A DNA stretch of 64,000 nucleotides from Pseudomonas nitroreducens (GTDB taxonomy: Bacteria; Pseudomonadota; Gammaproteobacteria; Pseudomonadales; Pseudomonadaceae): contig NZ_JACHLI010000015.1 in assembly GCF_014204515.1 (NCBI RefSeq), forward strand, positions 62,001 through 126,000. The letters run 5' to 3'. The position numbers were made by a program, and so were the translations under genes. Positions within the stretch are counted from its first letter, which is position 1. Each line of letters begins with the position of its first letter. Below, one piece after another: positions 7,315-15,922 of the stretch. The notes beneath the pieces are model-generated. The model had not been told where the DNA came from. It ran no database searches and saw only the letters and a program-made list of their open reading frames with translations.

Positions 7315-9870
7315 TCAGGCAGGCTTCCAGGGGCTCCCCGCCTGCTCGATCAGCCGCGCGAGGCGGTCCCGATCCACCGCCTCGCTGAACAGGAAACCCT
7401 GCACCTCGCCACACTGCTCGTCTTCGAGGATGCGCAACTGCCCTTCCGTCTCCACGCCCTCGGCGGTGACCGCCAGGTTCAGCGCCTTGCCCAGGCCGAT
7501 GATGGCCTGGACGATGGAGCGATCGCGGCCGGTGGTGTCGAGGGTGGCGACGAAGCGGCGGTCGATCTTGATGCTGTCGAATGGGTAGGAACGCAGGTAG
7601 CCCAGGGACGAGTAACCGGTGCCGAAGTCGTCCATGTTCAGCTTCACGCCCAGGTCCTTGAGCGCCTGCATGGTCAGCAGCGCGCATTCGACGTCGTGCA
7701 GCATGGTGTTCTCGGTGACCTCCAGCTCCAGCCGCTCCGCCGCCAGGCCGGACTCCATCAGCGCCTGTTTCACTTGCCCGACGATGTCGGCGTGGGCGAA
7801 CTGGGTCGGCGAGATGTTCACCGATACCAGCATGCTTTGCGGCCATCCCGCCGCCTCCCGGCAGGCTGCACGCAGCACCCATTCGCCGATATCGACGATC
7901 AGGTCGCTCTCCTCCGCCAGCTTGATGAACTCGCTGGGCCCCACCAGCCCGCGGGTCGGATGGTTCCAGCGCAGCAGCGCCTCGGCGGAGACGATGGCCA
8001 GGTCGCCGACCCGGTAACGTGGCTGGTAGTACAGTTCCAGCTGCCCCTGGCGCAGCGCGCTGCGCAATTCGGTCTCGCTTTGCTTCTTCGCCAGCAGCTG
8101 GCGATCCATGCTGTCGGTGTAGAAGCGCCAGGCGTTGCGCCCGGCGGTCTTGGCTTCGTACATGGCCACGTCGGCGCAGCGCAGCAGGTTCTGCGCATCG
8201 CCGCTGGCATCGCCGGACAGCACGATGCCGATGCTGGTGCCGACGTTGAGCAGGTTGCCGTTGTACTCGATGGGCTGGTTGATCAGCCCCACCAGGCGCC
8301 GGCAAAAAGCTTCGGCGTCCTCGCGGCCCTGGGACTGGCTGTCGACGATGACGAACTCGTCGCCGCCCAGGCGCGCCACCAGGTCCTCGCCACGGATCGA
8401 ATCGCGCAGGCGCTCAGCGACTATCTGCAGCACGGCGTCGCCGACCGGGTGGCCCAGGGTGTCGTTGATCGGCTTGAAGCGGTCGAGGTCGAGCATCAGC
8501 ACGGCCATCTGCTGCTCGCGCGCGCTGCCCAGCAGGTCGTCCATGAAGCTGGCGAGCTTGGTGCGGTTGGGCAGCCCGGTGAGGGCGTCATGCAGCGACA
8601 GGTGCTGGATGCGTGCGTGGGCCTCGACTTCCTGGGTGATGTCCGCACTGGTGCCACGATAGCCGCGCCCGCCGGCGCCGGAGGCGGTGAACTTGCAGAT
8701 GCGGCGCAGGCCGTGGGCGTCGCGGAAGCCGCAGGTCAGGGTGGTGGAATGGCCTTCCTGGGGGATCTTCTCCAGCCAGGCGATCAGGCTGGTGGTGTCG
8801 CAGCTGATCAGGTCGTCGATGCGCCGCCCCAGCCAGTCGGCGATGCGATAACCGGTGAGGGATTCGAAGCGCGCCGAGAGGTAGGTCAGCCGATGATTGT
8901 CGTCGGTCTCCCAGATCCAGTCGGAGCTGGCCTCGGCCACCGCCTTGAAGCGCTGTTCGCTGGTTTCCAGCGCCTGATTGGAGGTCTTCAGGCTGCGCTG
9001 GTAGTGATCCACCACCCGCGCGTTGGCCAGCGAGGCGCGGATCAGCCAGACCAGGAAGACGAATACCAGCACCACCACGGCAGCCCAGGCGCCCACCAGC
9101 CGACGCAGCATGTCGCTGCCCGGGGTGGGCGTGCGCCAGGTCATCTCGAAGCCGGAATCCCCCAGGTCGACGGCGTTACCATCGCTGATCCGGGTGTCTT
9201 CGGCGCGCACCTGCAGGCCGCTGAGGCCGAAGTCCCGTGCCATCTTCTGCAGTTTGGCGGGGGTCAGGCGGTCGACGAAGATCATCAGCGGGCCGTCCAG
9301 CGGCGGGTTGTCGCGGGTCGGCCGGACCAGCGCGGCGGTGGCGATGGCCGGCTGGTCGGCGAAGGTCACGTAACGCGTTACCGCGCCACTGTGTCGTGCT
9401 GCAACGGTGGCGGCATCGCGCAACTCGTCGAGGTTCACCGGCATCTCGCCGGTGCAGTGGCTGCGCACCGGCTGGCCGTCGCGCATCACATACTCCTCCC
9501 CCGCCTGGTTGAGCACGCAGACCATTTCGTAGCCGTTATCGCTGTAGAGCAGCGACCCGACATTGCCTTCGCGGTAGGCCCAGTCGCTGTTCAGCGGCGC
9601 ATTGAGGTAGCGGTAGGCGTCGTTCCAGAAGGCGTAGGTGCGGATCAGCGACTCGGACTCGGCGATGCGGTTCTGCAGGGCCTTGTCGGCGTAGAAACTG
9701 GTCTGCTCGCGGGCCATCTGGTCCTGCAGGGAGGCGATGTGTCCCATCACCGCGCCGCTCACCACCAGCGCCCCGATCAGGATCAGGATGAACAGCGTCA
9801 GGTGCCAGGTGACGGTGCGCTGGGCGGATATCTCGCGAGGCGCGGCGAGCCGGGTGACGTGGGTATTCAT
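7315..9870 (-). CDS. membrane CHASE4-PAS-GGDEF-EAL c-di-GMP turnover protein
   Basis: An 851-residue sensor enzyme for cyclic di-GMP. The N-terminal transmembrane helix (about 22-45) precedes a periplasmic CHASE4 domain (about 50-250), a second membrane helix (about 265-285, VVVLVFVFLVWLI), a PAS domain (about 305-425), a GGDEF domain with intact GGDEF near residues 502-506 and an RGED inhibitory site just before it, and an EAL domain with intact EALLRW near 630 and the DDFGTGYSSL motif. Both catalytic motifs look functional, so it could make and break c-di-GMP depending on input. It is monocistronic. The coding region contains a GTAACGCGTTAC palindrome at 9370-9381. Confidence 0.92.
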   Translation of the reverse strand: MNTHVTRLAAPREISAQRTVTWHLTLFILILIGALVVSGAVMGHIASLQDQMAREQTSFYADKALQNRIAESESLIRTYAFWNDAYRYLNAPLNSDWAYREGNVGSLLYSDNGYEMVCVLNQAGEEYVMRDGQPVRSHCTGEMPVNLDELRDAATVAARHSGAVTRYVTFADQPAIATAALVRPTRDNPPLDGPLMIFVDRLTPAKLQKMARDFGLSGLQVRAEDTRISDGNAVDLGDSGFEMTWRTPTPGSDMLRRLVGAWAAVVVLVFVFLVWLIRASLANARVVDHYQRSLKTSNQALETSEQRFKAVAEASSDWIWETDDNHRLTYLSARFESLTGYRIADWLGRRIDDLISCDTTSLIAWLEKIPQEGHSTTLTCGFRDAHGLRRICKFTASGAGGRGYRGTSADITQEVEAHARIQHLSLHDALTGLPNRTKLASFMDDLLGSAREQQMAVLMLDLDRFKPINDTLGHPVGDAVLQIVAERLRDSIRGEDLVARLGGDEFVIVDSQSQGREDAEAFCRRLVGLINQPIEYNGNLLNVGTSIGIVLSGDASGDAQNLLRCADVAMYEAKTAGRNAWRFYTDSMDRQLLAKKQSETELRSALRQGQLELYYQPRYRVGDLAIVSAEALLRWNHPTRGLVGPSEFIKLAEESDLIVDIGEWVLRAACREAAGWPQSMLVSVNISPTQFAHADIVGQVKQALMESGLAAERLELEVTENTMLHDVECALLTMQALKDLGVKLNMDDFGTGYSSLGYLRSYPFDSIKIDRRFVATLDTTGRDRSIVQAIIGLGKALNLAVTAEGVETEGQLRILEDEQCGEVQGFLFSEAVDRDRLARLIEQAGSPWKPA

Positions 9871-10170
9871 CAGCGTCTCTTCTGGGAGGACTTAACACTA
9901 GGAGTGACGTGGCGTGCCGATGTTCAACCCAAGGACGTGGGCGGAATGCGCCGGCGACCGCTCGGCCGCATTTCCTGAACCTTCGATAGGGGTGCGGCTC
10001 ACAGCCCACGGCAGACCCGCGCGCGTCTGGCCCGGCCGTAGCCGGTCGATGCGATGGCTCCCGGCAGGTCGCGATCGGCGCAAAGGCCGTCTAACCTGCA
10101 AGCGGGAAACGCATCCGCGAGCGGCCCTTTACCCTGGACAAGCTGCTGTGACTCGCGAAAGGAGGTTCAG

Positions 10171-10812
10171 ATGCCCTCTGTGCAATACACCAATCGCCGC
10201 CATGCTGGCGTAGCACTGGCCATGGCCCTGCGCGACATGCCACTGGAGGACCCGCTGGTCCTCGCCCTGCCCCGCGGCGGGGTGCCGGTGGCCAAGGAAA
10301 TCGCCCGCGCCCTGAACGCCCCGCTGGACGTGCTGCTGGTGCGCAGGATCGGCGCGCCGGGCCACGAGGAGCTCGCCCTGGGCGCCATCGTCGATGGCCC
10401 CGAGCCCAACTGGGTGGTGGACGAGCAGATGCTCGAACGCTTCGACCCTCCGCCGGAGTGGTTCGAGCAGCAGGTGCTGGAGCAGATTCGCGAACTGGAG
10501 CGCCGGCGCGTGCTGTACCGCGGCGCCAGGGCGCCGGCGAAGCTGGAGGATCGCGACCTGATCGTCGTCGACGACGGCCTGGCCACCGGCAGCAGTGTGC
10601 GCGCGGCGCTCAAGGCGCTGCGCGAGCACCATCCGCACAAGGTGATCCTTGCCGTCCCCATCGGTCCGGCGGAAACCGTGGAGAAGCTGCGCGAGGAAGT
10701 GGACGCGCTGGTCTGCCTGGACACGCCCACGCCGTTTCGCGCGGTAGGCGATCATTACCGAGACTTTCACCCACTCAGCGACCAGGAAGTGATCGATCTG
10801 CTGGCGAAGTGA
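10171..10812 (+). CDS. phosphoribosyltransferase family protein
   Basis: A 213-residue type I phosphoribosyltransferase. The ATG at 10171 follows AAAGGAGG, a very strong ribosome site. The PRPP-binding loop is clear (LIVVDDGLATGSS, around residues 130-142), and the N-terminal LALPRGGVPVAKEIA with APLDVLLVRRIGAPGHEELALGAI is typical of the widespread stand-alone PRTase family of unknown substrate, often found with dienelactone-hydrolase-like or stress genes. It is a single gene followed by an inverted REP pair. Its nucleobase substrate cannot be predicted. Confidence 0.85.
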   Translation: MPSVQYTNRRHAGVALAMALRDMPLEDPLVLALPRGGVPVAKEIARALNAPLDVLLVRRIGAPGHEELALGAIVDGPEPNWVVDEQMLERFDPPPEWFEQQVLEQIRELERRRVLYRGARAPAKLEDRDLIVVDDGLATGSSVRAALKALREHHPHKVILAVPIGPAETVEKLREEVDALVCLDTPTPFRAVGDHYRDFHPLSDQEVIDLLAK

Positions 10813-10826
10813 TCTTCCCCTGCCTT

Positions 10827-10893
10827 TGTAGGAGCGAGCTTGCTCGCGAACAGAACCTGTGCCAGGCGGTTCGCGAGCAAGCTCGCTCCTACA
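10827..10893. repeat. REP inverted pair, GAGCGAGCTTGCTCGC family
   Basis: Two inverted copies of a 25-bp palindromic repeat (TGTAGGAGCGAGCTTGCTCG core) face each other at 10827-10851 and 10869-10893, between the phosphoribosyltransferase and the convergent LacI gene. This is a REPIN-like arrangement common in Pseudomonas and may also stop transcription from both sides. Confidence 0.85.
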
Positions 10894-10899
10894 GGGAAG

Positions 10900-11940
10900 T
10901 CAGGCGCTCTCGCGTTCGAGCACCCGGCAACTGAGCAAGTTCAGCCGCTCCACGGCGCCTTCCAGAGGCGCCACGCCAATGGCCTGCAACACCCGCAGCG
11001 CGGCGATCTCGCCGATCTCGCGGGCTGGAGGCTTGATGGTGGTCAGGCTCGGCAACAGCATCGGCGCGAACGGATAGTCGCCAAAGCCCAGCACCGCGCA
11101 CTCCGCGGGAACCTTCAGTCCGGCGCGCTGACCGGCGAGCAGTCCGCCGGCGGCGAGGTTGTCGTTGGCGAAGATGATCGCCTCCGGCCGCTGCGTTCCC
11201 CGCGCCATCAGCGCTTCCATGGCTTGGCGACCTGCCTCGAAAGGCGCGATCTCGGTGGGCACGAACATCCACGGCTCGCCACCCAGCTCGCGCAGGGTGT
11301 CGGCGTAGCCGTCGCGGCGGTCCAGCGCGCTGAAGTCGCCGGGCGCGCTGTTCTGCACGAAGGCGATGCGCCGGTAGCCCTTGCCATGCAGATAACGCAC
11401 GGCATCGACGCCGACCTGGTAGTGCGAGAACCCCACCTGGATCGGCGCGCGCTCGGGCTGGTAGTCCCAGACCTCTACCACCGGCATATCTGCGCCCGCG
11501 ATCAATTTTTCGGTGGCAGCCGTGTGGAAGTGGCTGGTCAGCACCAGCGCCGCCGGGTTCCAGCCGAGGAAGGCGCGCACGGCGCTTTCTTCCTTGTCCT
11601 CGGAGAAATAGCTGGAGGCCAATAGCAACTGGTAACCATGGGCAGCCAGGGTGTCGCTGAAGGCCTGGATGGTATCGGCGAAGATCGGCCCGGAGATGTT
11701 CGGCACCACCATCCCCACTACCCTGCCCCGCGCCGATGCCAGCCCGCCCGCCACCTGGTTGGGCACGTAGCCCAGCTCCTCCACCGCCGCGCCGATACGC
11801 TCGCGCAGATCCTCCGACAGCTGTGCCGGCTGGTTGAAGAAGCGCGACACACTGATAGCCGAAACGCCCGCCCGCTCGGCGACCGCTGTCAAGGTCACGC
11901 GCCCTGCGCCACGGCGTTTGCGGGGTGTCTGGTTGGCCAC
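10900..11940 (-). CDS. LacI-family transcriptional regulator
   Basis: A 346-residue repressor-type regulator. The N-terminal helix-turn-helix (about 15-38: VTLTAVAERAGVSAISVSRFF) and hinge (about 55-70) are followed by a periplasmic-binding-protein-like effector domain with the usual GMVVPNISGPIF, IFANDNLAAGGLL and AVLGFGDYPFA segments. It resembles the GntR/gluconate branch of LacI regulators, but here it is divergent from a TonB receptor and sulfur-related genes rather than gluconate genes. The palindrome at 12041-12054 in the shared gap is a likely operator, giving control of the receptor operon and possibly itself. The effector is unknown. Confidence 0.9.
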   Translation of the reverse strand: MANQTPRKRRGAGRVTLTAVAERAGVSAISVSRFFNQPAQLSEDLRERIGAAVEELGYVPNQVAGGLASARGRVVGMVVPNISGPIFADTIQAFSDTLAAHGYQLLLASSYFSEDKEESAVRAFLGWNPAALVLTSHFHTAATEKLIAGADMPVVEVWDYQPERAPIQVGFSHYQVGVDAVRYLHGKGYRRIAFVQNSAPGDFSALDRRDGYADTLRELGGEPWMFVPTEIAPFEAGRQAMEALMARGTQRPEAIIFANDNLAAGGLLAGQRAGLKVPAECAVLGFGDYPFAPMLLPSLTTIKPPAREIGEIAALRVLQAIGVAPLEGAVERLNLLSCRVLERESA

Positions 11941-12040
11941 GGGGCTCTCCTGCTCCTGGGTTCCGATCTGCTTATTCAGGAATATAAACGTAATTTTTAA
12001 TTATTTGACGATCTATCTGGCGATTCAGGATACTCGTCGA

Positions 12041-12054
12041 TGTTAGCGCTAACA
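12041..12054. promoter_or_regulatory. predicted LacI-family operator
   Basis: TGTTAGCGCTAACA is a perfect 14-bp palindrome with the central CG-type symmetry seen in LacI/GalR-family operators. It lies in the 233-bp gap between the LacI regulator (start 11940) and the TonB receptor (start 12174), about 120 bp from the receptor start codon. Confidence 0.75.
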
Positions 12055-12173
12055 ACACAAACTGTCCGTACCGAACCAGCCACTCGCACGAGCGAGCGCT
12101 CGTGACAATCCCGTAGAGAAAAGGCGCCCCGGCAAAGAGTACCGAGGGCGGACCAGGGCACGAAGGAGTGGCT

Positions 12174-14432
12174 ATGCAATCGCAACAACGGGGGACGCTC
12201 GGCCGTCCGTCATTCACTGGTCGGCGCAGCGCGCTGGCCCTGGGCATCGCCAGCGTGATCGGCGCACTGGCCTGCAGCGCGCAGGCCGCCGAGACCACCG
12301 CTGGCACCAGCCAGTCCGCCGATTCGGCGCCCACCCTCAAGGCCGTGACCGTCACCGCCACCCGCCGCGAGGAATCGCTGCAGAAGGTGCCGGTGGCCGT
12401 CTCGGTGGTGGACGGCGAGCAGCTGGAACGCGACAACCGCAACAACGTGTCGAGCATCGTCCAGCAGGTGCCGACCCTGAACTTCCGCACCGGCGCCTCG
12501 AACAAGGACACTTCGCTGTTCGTCCGCGGCGTGGGCACCATCTCCACCTCCCCCGGCGTCGAGCCCAGCGTATCGACGGTGATCGATGGCGTGGTACTCG
12601 GCCGTCCCGGCCAGGCCACCCTGGACCTGCTCGACGTCGAGCGCATCGAAGTGCTGCGCGGCCCGCAGGGCACGCTGTTCGGCAAGAACGCCTCGGCCGG
12701 CGTGCTCAACGTGGTCACCCGAGCAGTGCCGGACGAAACCACCGGCTACATCGACTATTCGCACTTCGGCGGCGGCAACGAGAACCGCACCCGCTTCGGC
12801 ATCGGCGGCACGCTGATCCCCGGCAAGCTCAAGGCCAGCGTCACCACCCTGGTGGGCAGTTACGATGGCAACGTGGACAACGTCTACAACGGCCACGAGG
12901 TGAACGGCTACAACCGCGCGGGCGCGCGCACCAAGTTCGAGATCACCCCCAACGACGACCTCAAGGTCACCCTGATCGCCGACTACATGAAGGGCAACGA
13001 CGACGGCCCCAGCGGCGTCATCACCAGCACCTCCAGCGCGGCCTTCGCCAACGCCCTGCGCCCGGTGACGCCGGACAGCGACAACCGCAAGATCAACAGC
13101 GACTACCGCACCCACGTCGACGACACCAACAAGGGCCTGTCGGCGCAGCTGGACTGGAACCTGGGCGACTACACCCTGACCTCCATCAGCGCCTGGCGCG
13201 GCTGGGACAACACCCAGTGGCAGGATGGCGACCGCCTTTCGCAGGTCACCGCGAGCCTCCCCAGCTCCCACGACAAGGGCGAGCTGAACTACGACCAGTA
13301 CTCCCAGGAGCTGCGCCTGGCCTCGCCCAGGGGCGAGTTCCTCGAATACGTCGGCGGCCTTTACTACATGCACGCCGTGGACGACGAGACCTACCGCCGC
13401 GTCGTGACCTCCACCACCGCGCAGAACACCGGCGTGGCCGACTACAGCACACGCAGCGACACCTACGCGGTGTTCGGCGAGAGCACGCTGAATTTCACCG
13501 ACGACTTCCGTGGCATCGCCGGCCTGCGCTACACCCACGACGACCTGGAGTACGACCACCGCCGCCGTTCCACCTCGGCCACCGCAGTGACCGGCATCCA
13601 GCCGTCCACCTCCAGCTCCGGCTCCACCGACGAGGACGGCTGGTCCGGCCGCCTCGGCCTGCAGTACGACCTCAACGAGCAGCTCACCAGCTACCTCACC
13701 TACTCGCGCGGCTACAAGGGTCCGGCGTACAACGTGTTCTTCAACATGCAGCCGCGCGACACCGAGGCGCTCAAGCCGGAGACCTCCAACTCCTGGGAAG
13801 CGGGCCTCAAGGCCACCGCGCTGGACAACCGCCTGAGCGCCAACCTCGCGGTGTTCCACACCGTCTATGACAACTACCAGGCGAACTTCTACGACACCGT
13901 CGCCGGTCAGGTGGTGACCCGCCTGATCAACGCCGGCAAGGTCAAGACCGAGGGCGCCGAGCTGGACTTCAGCTACCAGGCCACCCGCCAGCTGAAATTC
14001 TCCGGCGCCGTTGCCTACACCAAGGCACGGGTCGACAGCTTCGCCTGCCCGGCGGGCGCTGCGTCCAGTTGCAACGTCGACGGCAAGCCGCTGCCCTTCA
14101 CGCCGGACTGGAAGAGCTACGTACGCGCCGACTACAGCATCCCGCTGGACAACGGCCTGGATGTCGAACTGGCCACCGACTACAGCTGGCAGGACAAGGT
14201 GCAGTACGACCTCAGCCAGAACCCCGACACCATCCAGGGCGCCTACGGCCTGTGGAACGCCAGCATCGCCCTGGCCGACTACAACGACGGCTGGCGCGTC
14301 GCCCTGTTGGGCAAGAACCTCACCGACAAGTCCTATTCGCCCCTGCTGGCCAGCGGCGGCAGCTACATCTACCGCATGGTGCCGCGCGACGATGGCCGCT
14401 ACTTCGGCGTCGAGCTGCGCAAGGACTTCTGA
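12174..14432 (+). CDS. TonB-dependent outer-membrane receptor
   Basis: A 752-residue receptor. ATG 12174 is chosen because AAGGAG at 12163-12168 is five bases upstream; a GTG at 12168 overlaps that site. A signal peptide ends near ACSAQA, a TonB-box-like segment (TLKAVTVTATRRE) follows, then the plug domain (about 50-170, with RGVGTISTSPG and IEVLRGPQGTLFGKNASAGVLNVVT) and a 22-strand barrel ending in F. There is no N-terminal signalling domain. The downstream FMN monooxygenase, reductase and sulfonate-type binding protein suggest uptake of an organosulfur or related compound rather than iron; that is inference from context. Confidence 0.9.
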   Translation: MQSQQRGTLGRPSFTGRRSALALGIASVIGALACSAQAAETTAGTSQSADSAPTLKAVTVTATRREESLQKVPVAVSVVDGEQLERDNRNNVSSIVQQVPTLNFRTGASNKDTSLFVRGVGTISTSPGVEPSVSTVIDGVVLGRPGQATLDLLDVERIEVLRGPQGTLFGKNASAGVLNVVTRAVPDETTGYIDYSHFGGGNENRTRFGIGGTLIPGKLKASVTTLVGSYDGNVDNVYNGHEVNGYNRAGARTKFEITPNDDLKVTLIADYMKGNDDGPSGVITSTSSAAFANALRPVTPDSDNRKINSDYRTHVDDTNKGLSAQLDWNLGDYTLTSISAWRGWDNTQWQDGDRLSQVTASLPSSHDKGELNYDQYSQELRLASPRGEFLEYVGGLYYMHAVDDETYRRVVTSTTAQNTGVADYSTRSDTYAVFGESTLNFTDDFRGIAGLRYTHDDLEYDHRRRSTSATAVTGIQPSTSSSGSTDEDGWSGRLGLQYDLNEQLTSYLTYSRGYKGPAYNVFFNMQPRDTEALKPETSNSWEAGLKATALDNRLSANLAVFHTVYDNYQANFYDTVAGQVVTRLINAGKVKTEGAELDFSYQATRQLKFSGAVAYTKARVDSFACPAGAASSCNVDGKPLPFTPDWKSYVRADYSIPLDNGLDVELATDYSWQDKVQYDLSQNPDTIQGAYGLWNASIALADYNDGWRVALLGKNLTDKSYSPLLASGGSYIYRMVPRDDGRYFGVELRKDF

Positions 14433-14536
14433 GCCTTTTTACCCAGCCACACGCGGCGCCGGCTCGCCCCGGCGCCGCCGACAACAACACCCACGCCGCC
14501 TTGCGTCCAACCCGACGGACACACAGGAAAACCGAC

Positions 14537-15859
14537 ATGACACGCACCCTTTCCCTTGGCGCCTTCCTCATGGCTACCGGGCACCACGTCTCGGCGTGGC
14601 GCCACCCGGAGGTACCGGCCGACGGCGGCCTGGATTTCCGGCTGTACAAACGCCTGGCGCAGGTGGCCGAAGCGGCCAAGTTCGACGCCGTCTTCGTCGC
14701 CGACAGCGTTGCCGCGCCCACGAGCGAGATCGCCAGCCGCATGGCGCGCTCCGACCACTTCGAGCCGCTGACCCTGCTCTCGGCACTGGCAGCGGTGACC
14801 GAGCGCATCGGCCTGATCGGTACGGTGACCACCAGTTACAACGAGCCGTACCACGTGGCGCGCAAGTTCGCCTCCCTCGATCACCTTTCCGCAGGCCGTG
14901 CCGGCTGGAACCTGGTGACCTCCGACGCCGCCGCCGAAGCGCTGAACTTCAACCGCCAGGAGCACTTCGGCCACGCCGAGCGCTATGCCCGCGCACGGGA
15001 ATTCCATGAAGTGGTGACCGGCCTGTGGGACAGCTGGGAAGACGACGCCTTCACCCGCGACAAGATCAGCGGCCAGTACTACGACCCGGCCAAGCTGCAT
15101 GTGCTGCACCACGAGGGCGAGCACTTCCGTGTGCAGGGCCCACTGAACGTGGCGCGCTCGCCCCAGGGCCGCCCAGTCATCGTCCAGGCCGGCAGCTCCG
15201 AAACCGGTCGCGAACTGGCCGCGCAGACGGCCGAAGTGGTGTTCACCGCGCAGACCTCCCTGGCCGCCGCACGCGACTTCTACAACGACCTGAAAGGTCG
15301 CCTGCCAAGCTTCGGCCGCAGCGCGGACGACCTGCGCATCATGCCCGGCGTGTTCGTGGTGGTCGGCCAGAGCCAGGCCGAGGCGCAGGAGAAATTCGAG
15401 GAGTTCCAGGAGCTGGTGGAGCCGCAGGTGGGCGTCGCGCTGCTGTCGCGCATGCTCGGCAATTTCGACCTCTCCGCCTACCCGCTGGACGGCCCGCTAC
15501 CCGAGCTGCCGCTCACCGACAGCGGCCAGCGCAGTCGCCAGCTGCTGCTCACCGAACTGGCCGGGCGCGAGAACCTCACCCTCGCCCAGCTGGGCCGGCG
15601 CATCGCTGGCGGACGCGGGCACTACAGCCTGATCGGCACGCCGACGCAGATCGCTGACGAGCTGCAGGCCTGGTTCGAGGGCGGCGCCGCCGACGGCTTC
15701 AACGTGCTGGTGCCGCACCTGCCCGGCGGGCTGGAAGACGTGGCCAATCACGTCGTGCCCGAACTGCAGCGACGCGGGCTGTTCCGCCGCGAGTACAGCG
15801 GCCACACCCTGCGCGATCACCTCGGGCTCAAGCGCCCGGCCAATCGCTACACACTTTGA
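14537..15859 (+). CDS. FMN-dependent monooxygenase, NtaA/SnaA/DszA family
   Basis: A 440-residue luciferase-like flavin monooxygenase that needs reduced FMN from a partner reductase. Start ATG 14537 follows AGGAAA. Family signatures include AWRHPEVPADGG near the N-terminus, FDAVFVADS, LSALAAVTERIGLIGTVTTSYNEPYHVARKFASLDHLSAGRAGWNLVTS and VIVQAGSSETGRELAA. Members oxidise nitrilotriacetate, dibenzothiophene sulfone, alkanesulfonates or similar. Neighbouring sulfonate-type binding protein and TonB receptor point to an organosulfur substrate. It is the second gene of a LacI-controlled run with its receptor upstream. Confidence 0.88.
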   Translation: MTRTLSLGAFLMATGHHVSAWRHPEVPADGGLDFRLYKRLAQVAEAAKFDAVFVADSVAAPTSEIASRMARSDHFEPLTLLSALAAVTERIGLIGTVTTSYNEPYHVARKFASLDHLSAGRAGWNLVTSDAAAEALNFNRQEHFGHAERYARAREFHEVVTGLWDSWEDDAFTRDKISGQYYDPAKLHVLHHEGEHFRVQGPLNVARSPQGRPVIVQAGSSETGRELAAQTAEVVFTAQTSLAAARDFYNDLKGRLPSFGRSADDLRIMPGVFVVVGQSQAEAQEKFEEFQELVEPQVGVALLSRMLGNFDLSAYPLDGPLPELPLTDSGQRSRQLLLTELAGRENLTLAQLGRRIAGGRGHYSLIGTPTQIADELQAWFEGGAADGFNVLVPHLPGGLEDVANHVVPELQRRGLFRREYSGHTLRDHLGLKRPANRYTL

Positions 15860-15865
15860 CGACTC

Positions 15866-15892
15866 ACGGGCCGCATCCGCTGCGGCCCGTTT
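15866..15892 (+). terminator. possible intra-operon hairpin
   Basis: Nine-base arms ACGGGCCGC and GCGGCCCGT with a seven-base loop lie just after the monooxygenase stop and run into only two T before C. This could be a weak terminator or an mRNA-stabilising hairpin that tunes expression of the reductase downstream. Confidence 0.4.
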
Positions 15893-15922
15893 CAACAGCG
15901 GCTCGTTTGCAAAGGAACTCCC

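Noticed and set aside
12174..14432. The LacI-linked TonB receptor as the siderophore receptor for the NRPS product
   Set aside because: It is 37 kb from the sigma gene, has no Fur or IS-box motif upstream, and sits among sulfur-related genes.
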